Notes: generated from the letters alone by a model not told the origin. A stretch of DNA of 19,092 nt from JBOFDP01 sp051647125 (GCA_051647125.1 JBOFDP010000052.1:1-19092), one strand, 5' to 3'. Shown: positions 1-8,350, numbered from the stretch's first letter. Numbers and translations are program-made.

Positions 1-553
1 CATAATTAGAAATTAAATACTCATACGCATCACCAAATAAATCAATATGGTTCTCTTCAAAATTTCCAAAATTAAGACCTGCTACCCCTTTAATAACCGC
101 TGCTAAACGAGAGTTTTTCTCTGTTACGGTATTTCCCAATCGGTTACTTGTCGTGTCAAAATCGGCAAAGAGTCCTTTGATATCTGGTTCGGAAGGATAG
201 CCGTTTGCCGAACTTTCAATCGCTGCAAATATCGTTGCCAAATCTGTATTTAAACGGTCATTGGTATGGGCAGTTTTTGCAATATTAGAAAATAACTGAC
301 TGGGATAAATAAAGTATCCCTTTGTTTTGATGGCATCGGCTTGAATTGCTTCAGTAATAATATCATCTGAGAGTGTAGAATAATTGATACTATCTGCGTT
401 CATATAATTAGCAAAATTCTCACTAATAAAACGATAAAACAGCGTCCCTAGAACGTATTGTTTAAAATCCCAGCCGTCGATAGAACCTCGGACTTCGTTT
501 GCTATTTTCCAAATTTGAGCCTGTAATTCGGCTCGTTGCTTTGCACTTGACAT
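1..553 (-). CDS. hsdM: Type I restriction-modification DNA methyltransferase subunit HsdM, type IC (partial)
   Basis: The frame runs from ATG at 553 to the window edge and encodes the first 184 residues of HsdM; roughly two thirds of the usual ~520 residues lie outside. With HsdS and HsdR this subunit methylates adenine in a bipartite target and protects the host from its own restriction complex. The protein matches the EcoR124I-type (type IC) M subunit almost motif for motif: an opening AELQAQIWKIANEVRGS, then GWDFKQYVLGTLFYRFISEN, KTKGYFIYPSQLF, DIKGLFADFDTTSNRLGNTV and, at the edge, LFGDAYEYLISNY. This is the helical HsdM N-terminal domain and the start of the methylase domain; the SAM-binding and NPPY motifs are not in view. 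A TATATTTG -7 element lies at 605-612. The gene looks less AT-rich than the rest of the window, as expected for a horizontally acquired defence locus. Whether it is intact cannot be judged. Confidence 0.93.
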   Translation of the reverse strand, partial: MSSAKQRAELQAQIWKIANEVRGSIDGWDFKQYVLGTLFYRFISENFANYMNADSINYSTLSDDIITEAIQADAIKTKGYFIYPSQLFSNIAKTAHTNDRLNTDLATIFAAIESSANGYPSEPDIKGLFADFDTTSNRLGNTVTEKNSRLAAVIKGVAGLNFGNFEENHIDLFGDAYEYLISNY

Positions 554-604
554 TATCAATTTCTTAATTTTATTATCGTGTTTTAATGAGTTCCACGTAA
601 GGTA

Positions 605-612
605 CAAATATA
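605..612 (-). promoter_or_regulatory. Bacteroidota -7 promoter element for hsdM
   Basis: The minus strand reads TATATTTG, a full match to TAnnTTTG, about 52 bases before the hsdM start. No TTG is seen at the -33 distance. It lies just downstream of the stop of the relict frame at 638-802. Confidence 0.5.
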
Positions 613-637
613 ATTCAATTTTTGGTAATAATTTGTT

Positions 638-802
638 TCAAATTTTCAGTAAATCTAATTCATCTGTTTGGTGGGCACTAAAAAATCTGTCTATATCCTC
701 ATCAGCTCTATAGTTAGCAAAAGGGGTATTTTTGGCAAAATGTTTTATACAAAAGTGGAAATTTAATTCTAATTTTTTATAAAAATAAATAGTTGCGACT
801 AT
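638..802 (-). pseudogene. Possible gene relict upstream of hsdM, unidentified
   Basis: A 54-codon frame is open from just after a TAA at 803-805 to a TGA at 638-640 but has no ATG. The last part has a protein-like composition, including NTPFANYRADEDIDRFF and then SAHQTDELDLLKI at the end. It could be the surviving 3' end of a longer gene in the same direction as hsdM. I do not recognise the family. Chance openness is a real alternative, because a 54-codon frame is not rare even in AT-rich DNA. The rest of the 336-base gap between hsdM and the PepSY gene holds the hsdM -7 element and a GC-richer patch at about 852-887 with no recognisable function. Confidence 0.25.
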
Positions 803-889
803 TTAAAGTAAGCAATAACTACCATAAAAGGCACAGCAAGTTTAAATTACAATAGTGGCGCAGCAAAGAGGAGGATAGCGAGCGAGCTC

Positions 890-1948
890 TTACTTTTTTC
901 TTTTCCAATAAAAAATATACCCTGTAATGGGTAGGGAAGCGCCTATAAGTGTTGCTAAGCACCATAGTATTTTGGTAAATATATTCCATGATCCGGCATG
1001 CATGGTATAGCTCTGGCTCATAAGATAGGAGATATTACGTTGTTCCTTATATTTTGAAACAAGCATTATGGAGGAATCTTTTTTGTGAAACTTATATTTA
1101 TCAGTAGCTTTATTATGGGAAGCTTCTTTTGGTAGCAGGGCAATATCTCCGGATTGAGCTATTTGTATAAAATGATAATCAGGATATTGCAAAGCCATTT
1201 TTTGGAATAGCCCTTGCCAAGAAAAAGTATTTTTTGTAGTCGGTGTAGAGGTATTAGCTTTTTTAGTAGCCATATGCTCGATACCGAATATTTGGGCTAC
1301 TCCATTTTTGTACCATTCAAAAGACCACATCAACCCCGAAAAACACATTACCAAAAGTAATATAAAGGCATAGAAACCAAGTATTTTATGGAGGTCAAGG
1401 TTTTTACGATTAAAGTGGGTATTTTTCCATCGAAATAAAAAATTTTGAACAAGGTTTTTCCTATTAGGAATCCAACGTATAATACCCGTTATCAGGATAA
1501 ATATCATAAAGATAGTAGAGATACCTACTATTATTTTTCCAATAGTTTTATTGGGCAACATAAGCCATCTGTGAAGAAGCATGGTTTTTAAAAAGAAACC
1601 CGATCGGGAGGTACTTTTTTCTACTATTTTTGCAGAATAGGGATTGACATAAGCGAAGTATCGTTTTCCTGAAGATAGGGTAGCTATAATATTTCTTGTA
1701 GGGTGTGGGTATATTTTTAGGGCTACTACGGTATCCTTAGTTAATTGTTTATTGACAGAAGCTACTACGGTATCCATATGCATAGGAATTTTCCCTAAGG
1801 GGGGTTGGTTGAAATATTTATCGCGATTGGTAGTTTCTGTTATTTCAGTTTCAAAAGAAAGTATGGCTCCTGTAATACAAATTAAGGTAATAAAAATACC
1901 TGCAGGTAGAGATAACCAAAAATGAATTAGCTTAATTATTTTTGTCAT
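890..1948 (-). CDS. PepSY-associated TM (PiuB-like) inner-membrane protein, siderophore/iron reduction
   Basis: This 352-residue protein has the layout of the PepSY_TM family: a first membrane helix at about residues 8-32, a periplasmic region, helices at about 132-158 and 186-210, a second periplasmic region and a last helix at about 324-347. Conserved histidines sit at the membrane faces (H9 in LIHFWL, H126 in LLHRWLM, H187 in DLHKILGFYAF, H317 in TMHAGSW), as in relatives proposed to bind heme and reduce ferric siderophores. The gene starts 4 bases after the stop of the TonB-dependent siderophore receptor, so the two are almost certainly cotranscribed. A role in releasing iron after siderophore uptake is inferred from family and neighbour; the ligand is unknown. 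The length is close to that of relatives and no lesion is visible. Confidence 0.85.
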   Translation of the reverse strand: MTKIIKLIHFWLSLPAGIFITLICITGAILSFETEITETTNRDKYFNQPPLGKIPMHMDTVVASVNKQLTKDTVVALKIYPHPTRNIIATLSSGKRYFAYVNPYSAKIVEKSTSRSGFFLKTMLLHRWLMLPNKTIGKIIVGISTIFMIFILITGIIRWIPNRKNLVQNFLFRWKNTHFNRKNLDLHKILGFYAFILLLVMCFSGLMWSFEWYKNGVAQIFGIEHMATKKANTSTPTTKNTFSWQGLFQKMALQYPDYHFIQIAQSGDIALLPKEASHNKATDKYKFHKKDSSIMLVSKYKEQRNISYLMSQSYTMHAGSWNIFTKILWCLATLIGASLPITGYIFYWKRKK

Positions 1949-1952
1949 AATC

Positions 1953-4232
1953 TTAGAATTTATAGGCTACGCTAGCAGCAAAGTTAAAAGGATCAATAGG
2001 GTTGATATACCCACCTCTATAGTATGAACTATATCCTAAGGCATTGGTTATATTATTAAACCATAGTTGGAAGGATAGTTTTTTGTAGGTATATCCTACG
2101 GTGGCATTGAGTGTAGTATAAGGATTCATTAAAAAAGGTTTTATACCTGGATTTGTATTGCTATGGATGGTAACTTTGGTATAGTCTGTAATCGGTCTAC
2201 TTCCTATATAATAAGCCCCTATACCTATAGAAAGCCCTTTCATTACAGTTTCTTGAAAATGGTAATATATCCAAGCATTAGCAGTGTGTTTAGGGGCATT
2301 CATTGGGGTAGAACCATCTACAAAAGCAGGGCTATTTTGATACCGAGCATCAAGCAAAGCATATCCTAAAACCACATCAAGCCCATTTATCACATTGCCT
2401 ATTACTTCTATTTCTATACCTTTTCTTTTAAGGTCTCCTGCCTGATCATATCGCCCTGTGGCTTGATCGGCTTCATCGTATACTTGATAAGCAAGGTTGG
2501 TATTGAGTACATGGAATAAGGTAAGGTTTGCTCTTAATCTCCCATCAATTAGCTCGGTTTTAATACCTGTTTCAAATTGTTGTATAGTAGATGCTCCTAT
2601 AGGAGAACCATCCATTTTTAGATTGTTCGCAGAACGAAGGTCTGTAGTAGTGGTATAAGAACCAAAAATATGTAATTCTTTTATGGGTGTAATAATAATT
2701 CCTATGATAGGATTAAAAGCCTCTCCCGAAACTGCTCCTGAAGAAGTATTATCTATACTATTTCCTAAACTATATCTTCCTCCCATCACCACTTTGGCAT
2801 ATTTGCTAATACTCAGAATATATTGAGCCATAATACCATAACTATAGGAAGATGAGGACAGCAGAGAACCCTCTTGTAAGGATATGTTTTGGGGGAGTGT
2901 ATTGATAAAATTTTCTAATACATTAATAGTATCTATTACTTTTGAGAGGTAGCTGTTGGTGGATACTTGTGTACTACGAAAATCTAACCCTGTTTGAAAC
3001 ATGTGAGTGAATATACCTGTTTTGTAGTTTTGTCCTACAAGGTCTATTTGTAGGGTTTGGTTATTATCTTTTCGGAGCGAACGCCCTAAAGAACGCTGTA
3101 TAATATTATAGCTTGTACTATTCTTAAATTTAGCAGTGCTGGCACCCGTATTATCTACCGCAAGACCAGCCACTGCCAATGCTATACGTAATGACAAATG
3201 AGGATCTATTTGATAGTTAAATCTTCCTATATAGGATATTTGAGTAGTAAAAATTTTATCAGTAGTAAATCCAAGAAATTTATGATGAGGCATATGGTAT
3301 AAGGCATTAATACTATCTGCAGCAAGATTTATAGTTCCTCGGTCAGGAGTGCGGGTATCATGCAAGTAATCCATCTCTACAATAAGAGTAGCTTTTGAAT
3401 TGATTTTCCACGCCATAGAAGGATTAAGGTAAATACGTTGTTTGGTAACATATTTTCTATAATTATCAGAACTTTCATAAGCTCCATTAAGTCTAAACCC
3501 AAATGTTTCTTTTTTGTTTACTACGGTTTGCAAATCAAAGGTAGGTCTTACATCCCACCAACTTCCTATACGTAATCCTACTATAGCTTGATTGATAAAT
3601 TTAGGTATTTTTGTAGCAATATTTACAGTGCCTCCAGCACTTCCTAAATCGTTTCCTATGCCTTGGGTAACGGCAGCAGAGCCTTTAAGTATCTGAATAC
3701 TTTCTATCCCTTGTACGTCGGTTAAAATACCTTGTCCTCGAAAGTTGGAGTTTACTCGCACGCCATTTTTTAAAATAGGAAGTCCCCGAAATCCTCTTGC
3801 TGTAAGGCTCTCGCTGGCACCTCCATAAGTAGAAAAAGTAGTAACTCCTACTACATTTCTTGTAGCCTCTCCAAGAGTAAGATTGCCTTGCTGGGCAATC
3901 ATTTTATGAGAAATTACTGAGATACTTTGTAATTGCTCACTGGGCTTAAAAGGCATACGTGTAAGGAAATCCATTTTTTCAGGTTCTTTATAACGAGAAC
4001 CGAAGACTTCAATAGTGTCTAAACTTTTTCTATATTTTACCCTATTGGTATCATTCTCAATAGAAGAAAATCTATATTGTATAGAATCTATAATATTGTG
4101 TAGGGATATAGTTTTTGTTAGATTTTCGGCAAATGCTGACAGGCTTACACATAAAGCAATACCATAAAGTATACTTTGCCTACAGCAGTGTATGAGTTTA
4201 TGAATTATATATTTTTTAGGTATCATAACCAA
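1953..4232 (-). CDS. TonB-dependent siderophore receptor
   Basis: This 759-residue outer-membrane receptor imports ferric siderophores using TonB/ExbBD energy. A signal peptide ends near residue 35 (SLSAFA, then E), and a TonB-box-like segment DTIEVFG lies at 72-78. The plug domain covers about 95-215 and has the hallmarks of siderophore receptors: ESLTARGFRG (141-150), IESIQILKGSAAVTQG (176-191) and GSAGGTVNIATK (197-208). The remainder is a 22-strand-type beta-barrel ending in an aromatic residue (YKF), the outer-membrane insertion signal. The carboxypeptidase-like N-terminal repeat seen in many Bacteroidota SusC-type receptors is absent, which favours the FhuE/FpvA-like siderophore class. 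An alternative start is the second ATG two codons in (4226). The PepSY gene follows after 4 bases. A -7 element and a palindrome lie upstream. The substrate cannot be told from sequence. Confidence 0.93.
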   Translation of the reverse strand: MVMIPKKYIIHKLIHCCRQSILYGIALCVSLSAFAENLTKTISLHNIIDSIQYRFSSIENDTNRVKYRKSLDTIEVFGSRYKEPEKMDFLTRMPFKPSEQLQSISVISHKMIAQQGNLTLGEATRNVVGVTTFSTYGGASESLTARGFRGLPILKNGVRVNSNFRGQGILTDVQGIESIQILKGSAAVTQGIGNDLGSAGGTVNIATKIPKFINQAIVGLRIGSWWDVRPTFDLQTVVNKKETFGFRLNGAYESSDNYRKYVTKQRIYLNPSMAWKINSKATLIVEMDYLHDTRTPDRGTINLAADSINALYHMPHHKFLGFTTDKIFTTQISYIGRFNYQIDPHLSLRIALAVAGLAVDNTGASTAKFKNSTSYNIIQRSLGRSLRKDNNQTLQIDLVGQNYKTGIFTHMFQTGLDFRSTQVSTNSYLSKVIDTINVLENFINTLPQNISLQEGSLLSSSSYSYGIMAQYILSISKYAKVVMGGRYSLGNSIDNTSSGAVSGEAFNPIIGIIITPIKELHIFGSYTTTTDLRSANNLKMDGSPIGASTIQQFETGIKTELIDGRLRANLTLFHVLNTNLAYQVYDEADQATGRYDQAGDLKRKGIEIEVIGNVINGLDVVLGYALLDARYQNSPAFVDGSTPMNAPKHTANAWIYYHFQETVMKGLSIGIGAYYIGSRPITDYTKVTIHSNTNPGIKPFLMNPYTTLNATVGYTYKKLSFQLWFNNITNALGYSSYYRGGYINPIDPFNFAASVAYKF

Positions 4233-4251
4233 TTTTTAAATTATCTGTTGG

Positions 4252-4259
4252 CAAAAGTA
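4252..4259 (-). promoter_or_regulatory. -7 promoter element of the siderophore receptor operon
   Basis: The minus strand reads TACTTTTG, a perfect TAnnTTTG, 19 bases before the receptor ATG. That gives a very short leader. No TTG is seen at -33; the region holds the palindrome at 4269-4290 instead, which suggests dependence on a regulator. Confidence 0.6.
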
Positions 4260-4268
4260 TCTAAATAA

Positions 4269-4290
4269 TAGATATAATTTTTGATATCTA
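4269..4290. promoter_or_regulatory. Candidate operator: palindrome TAGATAT-N8-ATATCTA
   Basis: Two perfect 7-base arms are separated by 8 bases, starting 9 bases upstream of the receptor -7 element, so the site covers the -33 region. A regulator bound here could control the iron-uptake operon. Identity with a Fur site is not established: the arms do not give the classical GATAATGATAATCATTATC box. Confidence 0.35.
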
Positions 4291-4308
4291 GGGTCTTTTT
4301 CCGTTTAG

Positions 4309-4385
4309 CTAAAAAGGTATTTCTTTATACTAAAAAATAAGCACATATTAAGTGAATTTAGTAGTAAGAGGTATTCCCTTTTTAG
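4309..4385. repeat. Inverted repeat CTAAAAAGG ... CCTTTTTAG
   Basis: A 9-base inverted repeat has arms at 4309-4317 and 4377-4385, separated by 59 bases, in the gap between gldG and the siderophore receptor gene. The outer bases extend imperfectly (TAGC against GGCTA). The arms are A/T-rich and the spacing is too wide for a standard terminator. Its role is unknown and it may be chance. Confidence 0.25.
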
Positions 4386-4402
4386 GCTAATGAGGTAACG
4401 TT

Positions 4403-6097
4403 TTAGTGTGTATTTTGTTTTTTTCGTAGATAGTTAAACACGAACCCTATAATTACTAACAATATGATAGGAGCTAAAATATTGATAGCTTGAAAAAATA
4501 GTTTTTCATTGTGTACCTTATCAGCATTTAGTAAATACTGCTTAAAATTTTTATTGCGTGCAACTATCAACCCTTTATCATCAAGAAGATACTCAATAGT
4601 GTTTAAAAGAAAGGATTGATTGGCAAACATATAGTTCATATCCTTAGAAAAACCTATAGGAATAATTTTTTGTTGAGATGCTTCATTTACAAACATGGCA
4701 GGATTAGCTACTACAACCATATGGGTAGATTGAGATATTTTTGGAAAAGGTTGTTGAGTGGTTTGTTCTATATAAGTTCTGTCTTGTTCTGTCATGCGAT
4801 TGTAGTAAAGTGAAGGGAAATTACCTTGTAGTAAGATAGCTATAGGAAGGAATTGTTTGGTATAGAAATTAGGATTTAACAAGGAGGCTTCGTTAATGCT
4901 TACTAATGCTGGGGCACTTATTAGTTGAGATTTAGAGGAGGAATAGACTAAAGGTTCTTTAGTTACATGTGGTACGGCTATGGTATCTAAAAAAGTAGTG
5001 TACTTGGCAAGTAGAGGGTCTAATCCTTTAGTAATTATGTGATTGGGATTGGTGTTAAGTATAGGGTAGTAAGGCCATTGAAGAGGCTTTATTTGAGGCT
5101 TATTTCCTACTTGCCCTACTACTACAGAAATTGTAGCACATTGCAAATCTTTTACTAAACTATAATTGAGCTTTACACCATAGCGAAACATCATATCGTC
5201 CAAATTCACATCTTGGTTGATAAATAGTAGATTTCCTAAAGTGCTTTCCTTTGTATTATCTACTTGCATGGTATTGATAGCCCAAAATATTTTTCCTCCA
5301 TTCATTATATATTGGTCAATTTTCATTTTCTCATTATCAGAAAAAGGAGCATAAGGACTAAAGATAATTAATAAATCAGTACTTTTAGGGACATCATTTT
5401 TATAAGATAAATTGAGGGTATCTATATTATATTTTTGTCCTAATAGAGTAAAAAATTCTGCCATTCGAATATCTAAGGGCTCTCCATGACCTATGAGGTA
5501 AGATATGTTAGCACGTTGATTCTTTACAAGTTCTTTAATAGCAGTAGATATACGATATTCTAACATTAAAGAGGCTTGGTGAAAGAGTTCATTTTCCTCG
5601 CCTAGTTGCAACCCTTCAAAAAGATTAATAGCTTTTATTTGATCTCCTATTTTTATAATTATACCAGGAAGAATCAACCTTTGTTTTACTTCTACATTAG
5701 ATTTAGTTTGTGCTTGTAAAGTATAGGGTTGTAGTCCTAATTGTTGTAAGGTATCTAATAATTGGTTGCGTTGATTGTCTGATAAAGATTCACGAAACGG
5801 GTTGATAAATTCAAAATGTATTTTTCCTTTGGACAATGCTCTATATTCTTGTAATGATTCTTTAAGGATATTACTTAGTTTTTTATCTAAATTCTTTACT
5901 CCACCATCTAAAAAAACCTCTATGTTTATTTCATTATCTAAATTTTTAAGTAGATTTTTTGTGGCAGGGGTGAAAGAATAAATTTTATTGCTAGTCAAAT
6001 CAAATCGTGCATGGAAAAAGAATACTCCTATATTGATAAGTACAATACTGAGTATAATATACATCCAAGTATATTTTTTATCTAATAATTTTATCAT
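4403..6097 (-). CDS. gldG: Gliding-motility-associated ABC transporter auxiliary protein GldG
   Basis: This 564-residue protein has an N-terminal membrane helix (about 11-29) followed by the GldG-typical RFDLTSNKIYSFTPATKNLL (31-50), a large extracytoplasmic ABC_transp_aux-type domain (core about 190-480, including ISYLIGHGEP and MNGGKIFWAINT), and a C-terminal helix at about 540-556 followed by a basic tail. In gliding Flavobacterium, GldG works with the permease GldF and the ATPase GldA. The same genes also occur in non-gliding Bacteroidota, so motility is not implied. Its ATG overlaps the gldF stop as ATGA (6094-6097), indicating translational coupling. No ATPase gene is next to it. The length is normal for the family and no lesion is seen. 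Confidence 0.9.
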   Translation of the reverse strand: MIKLLDKKYTWMYIILSIVLINIGVFFFHARFDLTSNKIYSFTPATKNLLKNLDNEINIEVFLDGGVKNLDKKLSNILKESLQEYRALSKGKIHFEFINPFRESLSDNQRNQLLDTLQQLGLQPYTLQAQTKSNVEVKQRLILPGIIIKIGDQIKAINLFEGLQLGEENELFHQASLMLEYRISTAIKELVKNQRANISYLIGHGEPLDIRMAEFFTLLGQKYNIDTLNLSYKNDVPKSTDLLIIFSPYAPFSDNEKMKIDQYIMNGGKIFWAINTMQVDNTKESTLGNLLFINQDVNLDDMMFRYGVKLNYSLVKDLQCATISVVVGQVGNKPQIKPLQWPYYPILNTNPNHIITKGLDPLLAKYTTFLDTIAVPHVTKEPLVYSSSKSQLISAPALVSINEASLLNPNFYTKQFLPIAILLQGNFPSLYYNRMTEQDRTYIEQTTQQPFPKISQSTHMVVVANPAMFVNEASQQKIIPIGFSKDMNYMFANQSFLLNTIEYLLDDKGLIVARNKNFKQYLLNADKVHNEKLFFQAINILAPIILLVIIGFVFNYLRKKQNTH

Positions 6098-6819
6098 GTA
6101 GGAGTAGCCATTTTTTTTATTGTAAAGAATAAGAAGACCAATAGAATACTTGAAAAATATACGACATCACGTATATCTAATACCCCGCGACTAATATTTT
6201 CAAAATGTTGCATAATTCCAAATTGGTCTATATAATAGCTAACAGATCCGTTAAATACAGATAAATAGCTCAATGGCCGAATACCAAAATAGGCCAAAAA
6301 ACAGATAAATCCAGCTAAAAAAAAAGCTATTAAGGGTTGTGTTGTCATTGCACTTGCCCAGATAGATATTGCGGTAAATGTTGCGGTAAGAAATATTAAT
6401 CCAATATACGAGCTTATCATTTCTCCTACATCTACTTGTGCATTAGCTGAAAGATATACTATTGTAAAAATATAAGATATGGTACATACAATAGCTAACA
6501 ACGAAACTACCCAACAAGATATAAATTTACCTACTACAATATCTCTATAATGGAAAGGTAAGGTAATTAGTTTCTCATAAGTACCACTTCTAAATTCTTC
6601 AGAAAATGTACGCATACATAATGCGGGTATAAGAAATAAAAATACCCAAGGAGCTATTTGAAAATAGACCGACAAAGAGGCATAACCATTTTCAAATACA
6701 CTGCTTTGAGGAAAAATAAAGACATACAAACCATTAAATATCAAATAGAGTATAATCGATAAATATCCTGTGGCAGAACCAAATAAATGTATCCATTCTT
6801 TTTTACAAATTGTCCACAT
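6094..6819 (-). CDS. gldF: Gliding-motility-associated ABC transporter permease GldF
   Basis: This 241-residue ABC-2 type permease has about six membrane segments. Diagnostic stretches are TFSEEFRSGTYEKLITLP (71-88), which follows helix 2 in GldF and related ABC-2 permeases, and HFENISRGVLDIRDVVYF (205-222) before the last helix. It is expected to form the membrane pore of an ABC exporter with GldG and an ATPase encoded elsewhere. The family normally has about 240 residues, so it is full length. It lies 71 bases downstream of the cupin gene and overlaps gldG by 4 bases. An A9 run (6317-6325 on the + strand, T9 in the coding strand) encodes Phe-Phe-Leu in helix 5, a place where polymerase slippage could occur. 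Confidence 0.9.
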   Translation of the reverse strand: MWTICKKEWIHLFGSATGYLSIILYLIFNGLYVFIFPQSSVFENGYASLSVYFQIAPWVFLFLIPALCMRTFSEEFRSGTYEKLITLPFHYRDIVVGKFISCWVVSLLAIVCTISYIFTIVYLSANAQVDVGEMISSYIGLIFLTATFTAISIWASAMTTQPLIAFFLAGFICFLAYFGIRPLSYLSVFNGSVSYYIDQFGIMQHFENISRGVLDIRDVVYFSSILLVFLFFTIKKMATPT

Positions 6820-6890
6820 ATGTTAGATCATCAGTTTCCTATTTTTTAGAAATATTATATTCGGATTAGTTTTTATAAGCATAGTTTTTT

Positions 6891-7385
6891 TTATCTTCCA
6901 AAATCATCTTGTAGGCGTACAATATCTTCTTCATTAGAAGGATTTTGAGGGTCGGTATGTTTCCAGATTTCTGCTAATACGGCATAATCTTCTAATCCTA
7001 CCAAACGATGTCTTGTACCTACATCTAAACGTACAATATGATTTGATTGTAATATTTGAACCTCTGTTTCTTCATCATTTTGGCTTACCACTAATCCTAC
7101 AGGACCTTGCAATACTCTCCAGATTTCTGATCTGCGATAGTGATATTGCCAAGAAAGTCTTTGAAGAGGAGATACCAACAATATTTTAGGACTTAATTTT
7201 TTAAATTCTCCTGTCTTCAAATCTGACTTATCTTCTTTAAAAAAACTATCTATAAAGGCATCTATTTCAGATTCATCAATTAATGCAAATGCTCCCCAAG
7301 CACGGGTAGTATCTTTGCTTACAATAGTAAAATTAGGTACAAATTGTTGTAATACTTGTTTAAAAATTTCTTCTTTGTGTATCAT
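6891..7385 (-). CDS. Cupin protein, type II mannose-6-phosphate isomerase-like
   Basis: This 164-residue protein is a single cupin of the MannoseP_isomer type. The first cupin motif is LSWQYHYRRSEIWRVLQGPV (78-97, candidate metal ligands Q80, H82 and E87), matching the isomerase pattern LSxQxHxxRxExWxVxxG. The second is DVGTRHRLVG (121-130, H126). It ends with NEEDIVRLQDDFGR, the conserved tail of the stand-alone family widespread in Bacteroidota and often annotated as phosphoheptose or mannose-6-phosphate isomerase. Metal-dependent aldose-ketose isomerisation of a sugar phosphate is the family expectation, but the substrate is unproven. It is 6 bases downstream of the DUF6427-like gene and 71 bases upstream of gldF, likely in one transcript. 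Confidence 0.8.
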   Translation of the reverse strand: MIHKEEIFKQVLQQFVPNFTIVSKDTTRAWGAFALIDESEIDAFIDSFFKEDKSDLKTGEFKKLSPKILLVSPLQRLSWQYHYRRSEIWRVLQGPVGLVVSQNDEETEVQILQSNHIVRLDVGTRHRLVGLEDYAVLAEIWKHTDPQNPSNEEDIVRLQDDFGR

Positions 7386-7391
7386 AATTAT

Positions 7392-8294
7392 TTAATTTTT
7401 ATTGTTTCTAACGAATAAGATAGAGAAGCTAGGTATAAGTATACTCATGGCAATCTTTGTATTAGGTTCTATACAAAATAAGATGATTGATATAAAATAG
7501 TATCCAATTAAGAATTTTGATAATTGTTTAAAAGTATCTTGTTTGAGCCATAAATATACAAATCCTAGTAGAAAAGTAGTGATAAATGCCAAAAATAGGT
7601 AGATGTTAGGAAAAATATTGGTATGCCAAGACCATGATGTAAAAAGATGAGGTAAGTATATCCATTCATCGTATCGTAACCATATATAGGATATTGCTAA
7701 ATAAGCGGGCATAAGAGTACCCAATATACCTACTAAGAAGTATAGGAGTATCTTCTTTTGGTTGAAAGCATAAATAATAAGTAGTAATAAAAACAAATAG
7801 CATCCAGCATAAAATAAGCCTGCTATTCCAATAAATAATGAAATAAACAGCATTTCTAATAAAGTGCTATTTGAATTTTTATTTAGTAAGTATATTGTAG
7901 AAAATACAAGTATTTGTCCTATCCAAAAGCTACTTAATTGGTGTACATATATAGAACCTATCAATAAGAAAATAAGGAAAATAGCAGGGGAGCGTATATT
8001 ATTATATTTTTGAAATTTTTTATCATTAAATAGTATATACCATAATAGCAGCTCTATGAGTAAAAATAGTATTATACTTATAGGAGAAGAACATATTTGA
8101 TAAATCAAAGGATATTGCTTATTATTTAAAAAATAATAAGTATAAAAAAATCCATCCAAAGAGCTTTGCAATAAGGAAAAATCCATATGATTGTCATAAT
8201 ACACTAAAAAACAATAGCCCATAATTCCCCAAAAAAGTAACATGCCCCATAGTTTATTATTGTTGTTTGAGAATCTTTTTGGAAATTTTTTCAT
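7392..8294 (-). CDS. Polytopic inner-membrane protein, DUF6427-like
   Basis: This 300-residue, strongly hydrophobic protein has a short basic N-terminus (MKKFPKRFSNNNNK) and roughly eight to ten predicted membrane segments, including ones near residues 15-32, 70-90, 103-122, 130-150, 155-175 and 180-205. Length, topology and the Bacteroidota setting resemble the DUF6427 family, whose function is unknown and which is sometimes misnamed a carotene monooxygenase. I assign the family on general resemblance rather than on a diagnostic motif. It is followed after 6 bases by the cupin gene and probably shares a transcript with it. A near-match -7 element (TACCTTTT) lies upstream, or it is read from ychF, whose stop is 56 bases away. 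Confidence 0.6.
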   Translation of the reverse strand: MKKFPKRFSNNNNKLWGMLLFWGIMGYCFLVYYDNHMDFSLLQSSLDGFFYTYYFLNNKQYPLIYQICSSPISIILFLLIELLLWYILFNDKKFQKYNNIRSPAIFLIFLLIGSIYVHQLSSFWIGQILVFSTIYLLNKNSNSTLLEMLFISLFIGIAGLFYAGCYLFLLLLIIYAFNQKKILLYFLVGILGTLMPAYLAISYIWLRYDEWIYLPHLFTSWSWHTNIFPNIYLFLAFITTFLLGFVYLWLKQDTFKQLSKFLIGYYFISIILFCIEPNTKIAMSILIPSFSILFVRNNKN

Positions 8295-8350
8295 ATAAAA
8301 TTGGGTATTATAAAAATAAATAAAAAGGTAGTTTAATTAAAATTAAAGCT

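Noticed and set aside
852..887. GC-richer patch with an AGAGGAGGA Shine-Dalgarno-like sequence
   Set aside because: No ATG or open frame follows at a useful distance, and it lies at the 3' end of the PepSY gene; a short GAGC/GCTC hairpin there has no T-run, so it is not a convincing terminator.
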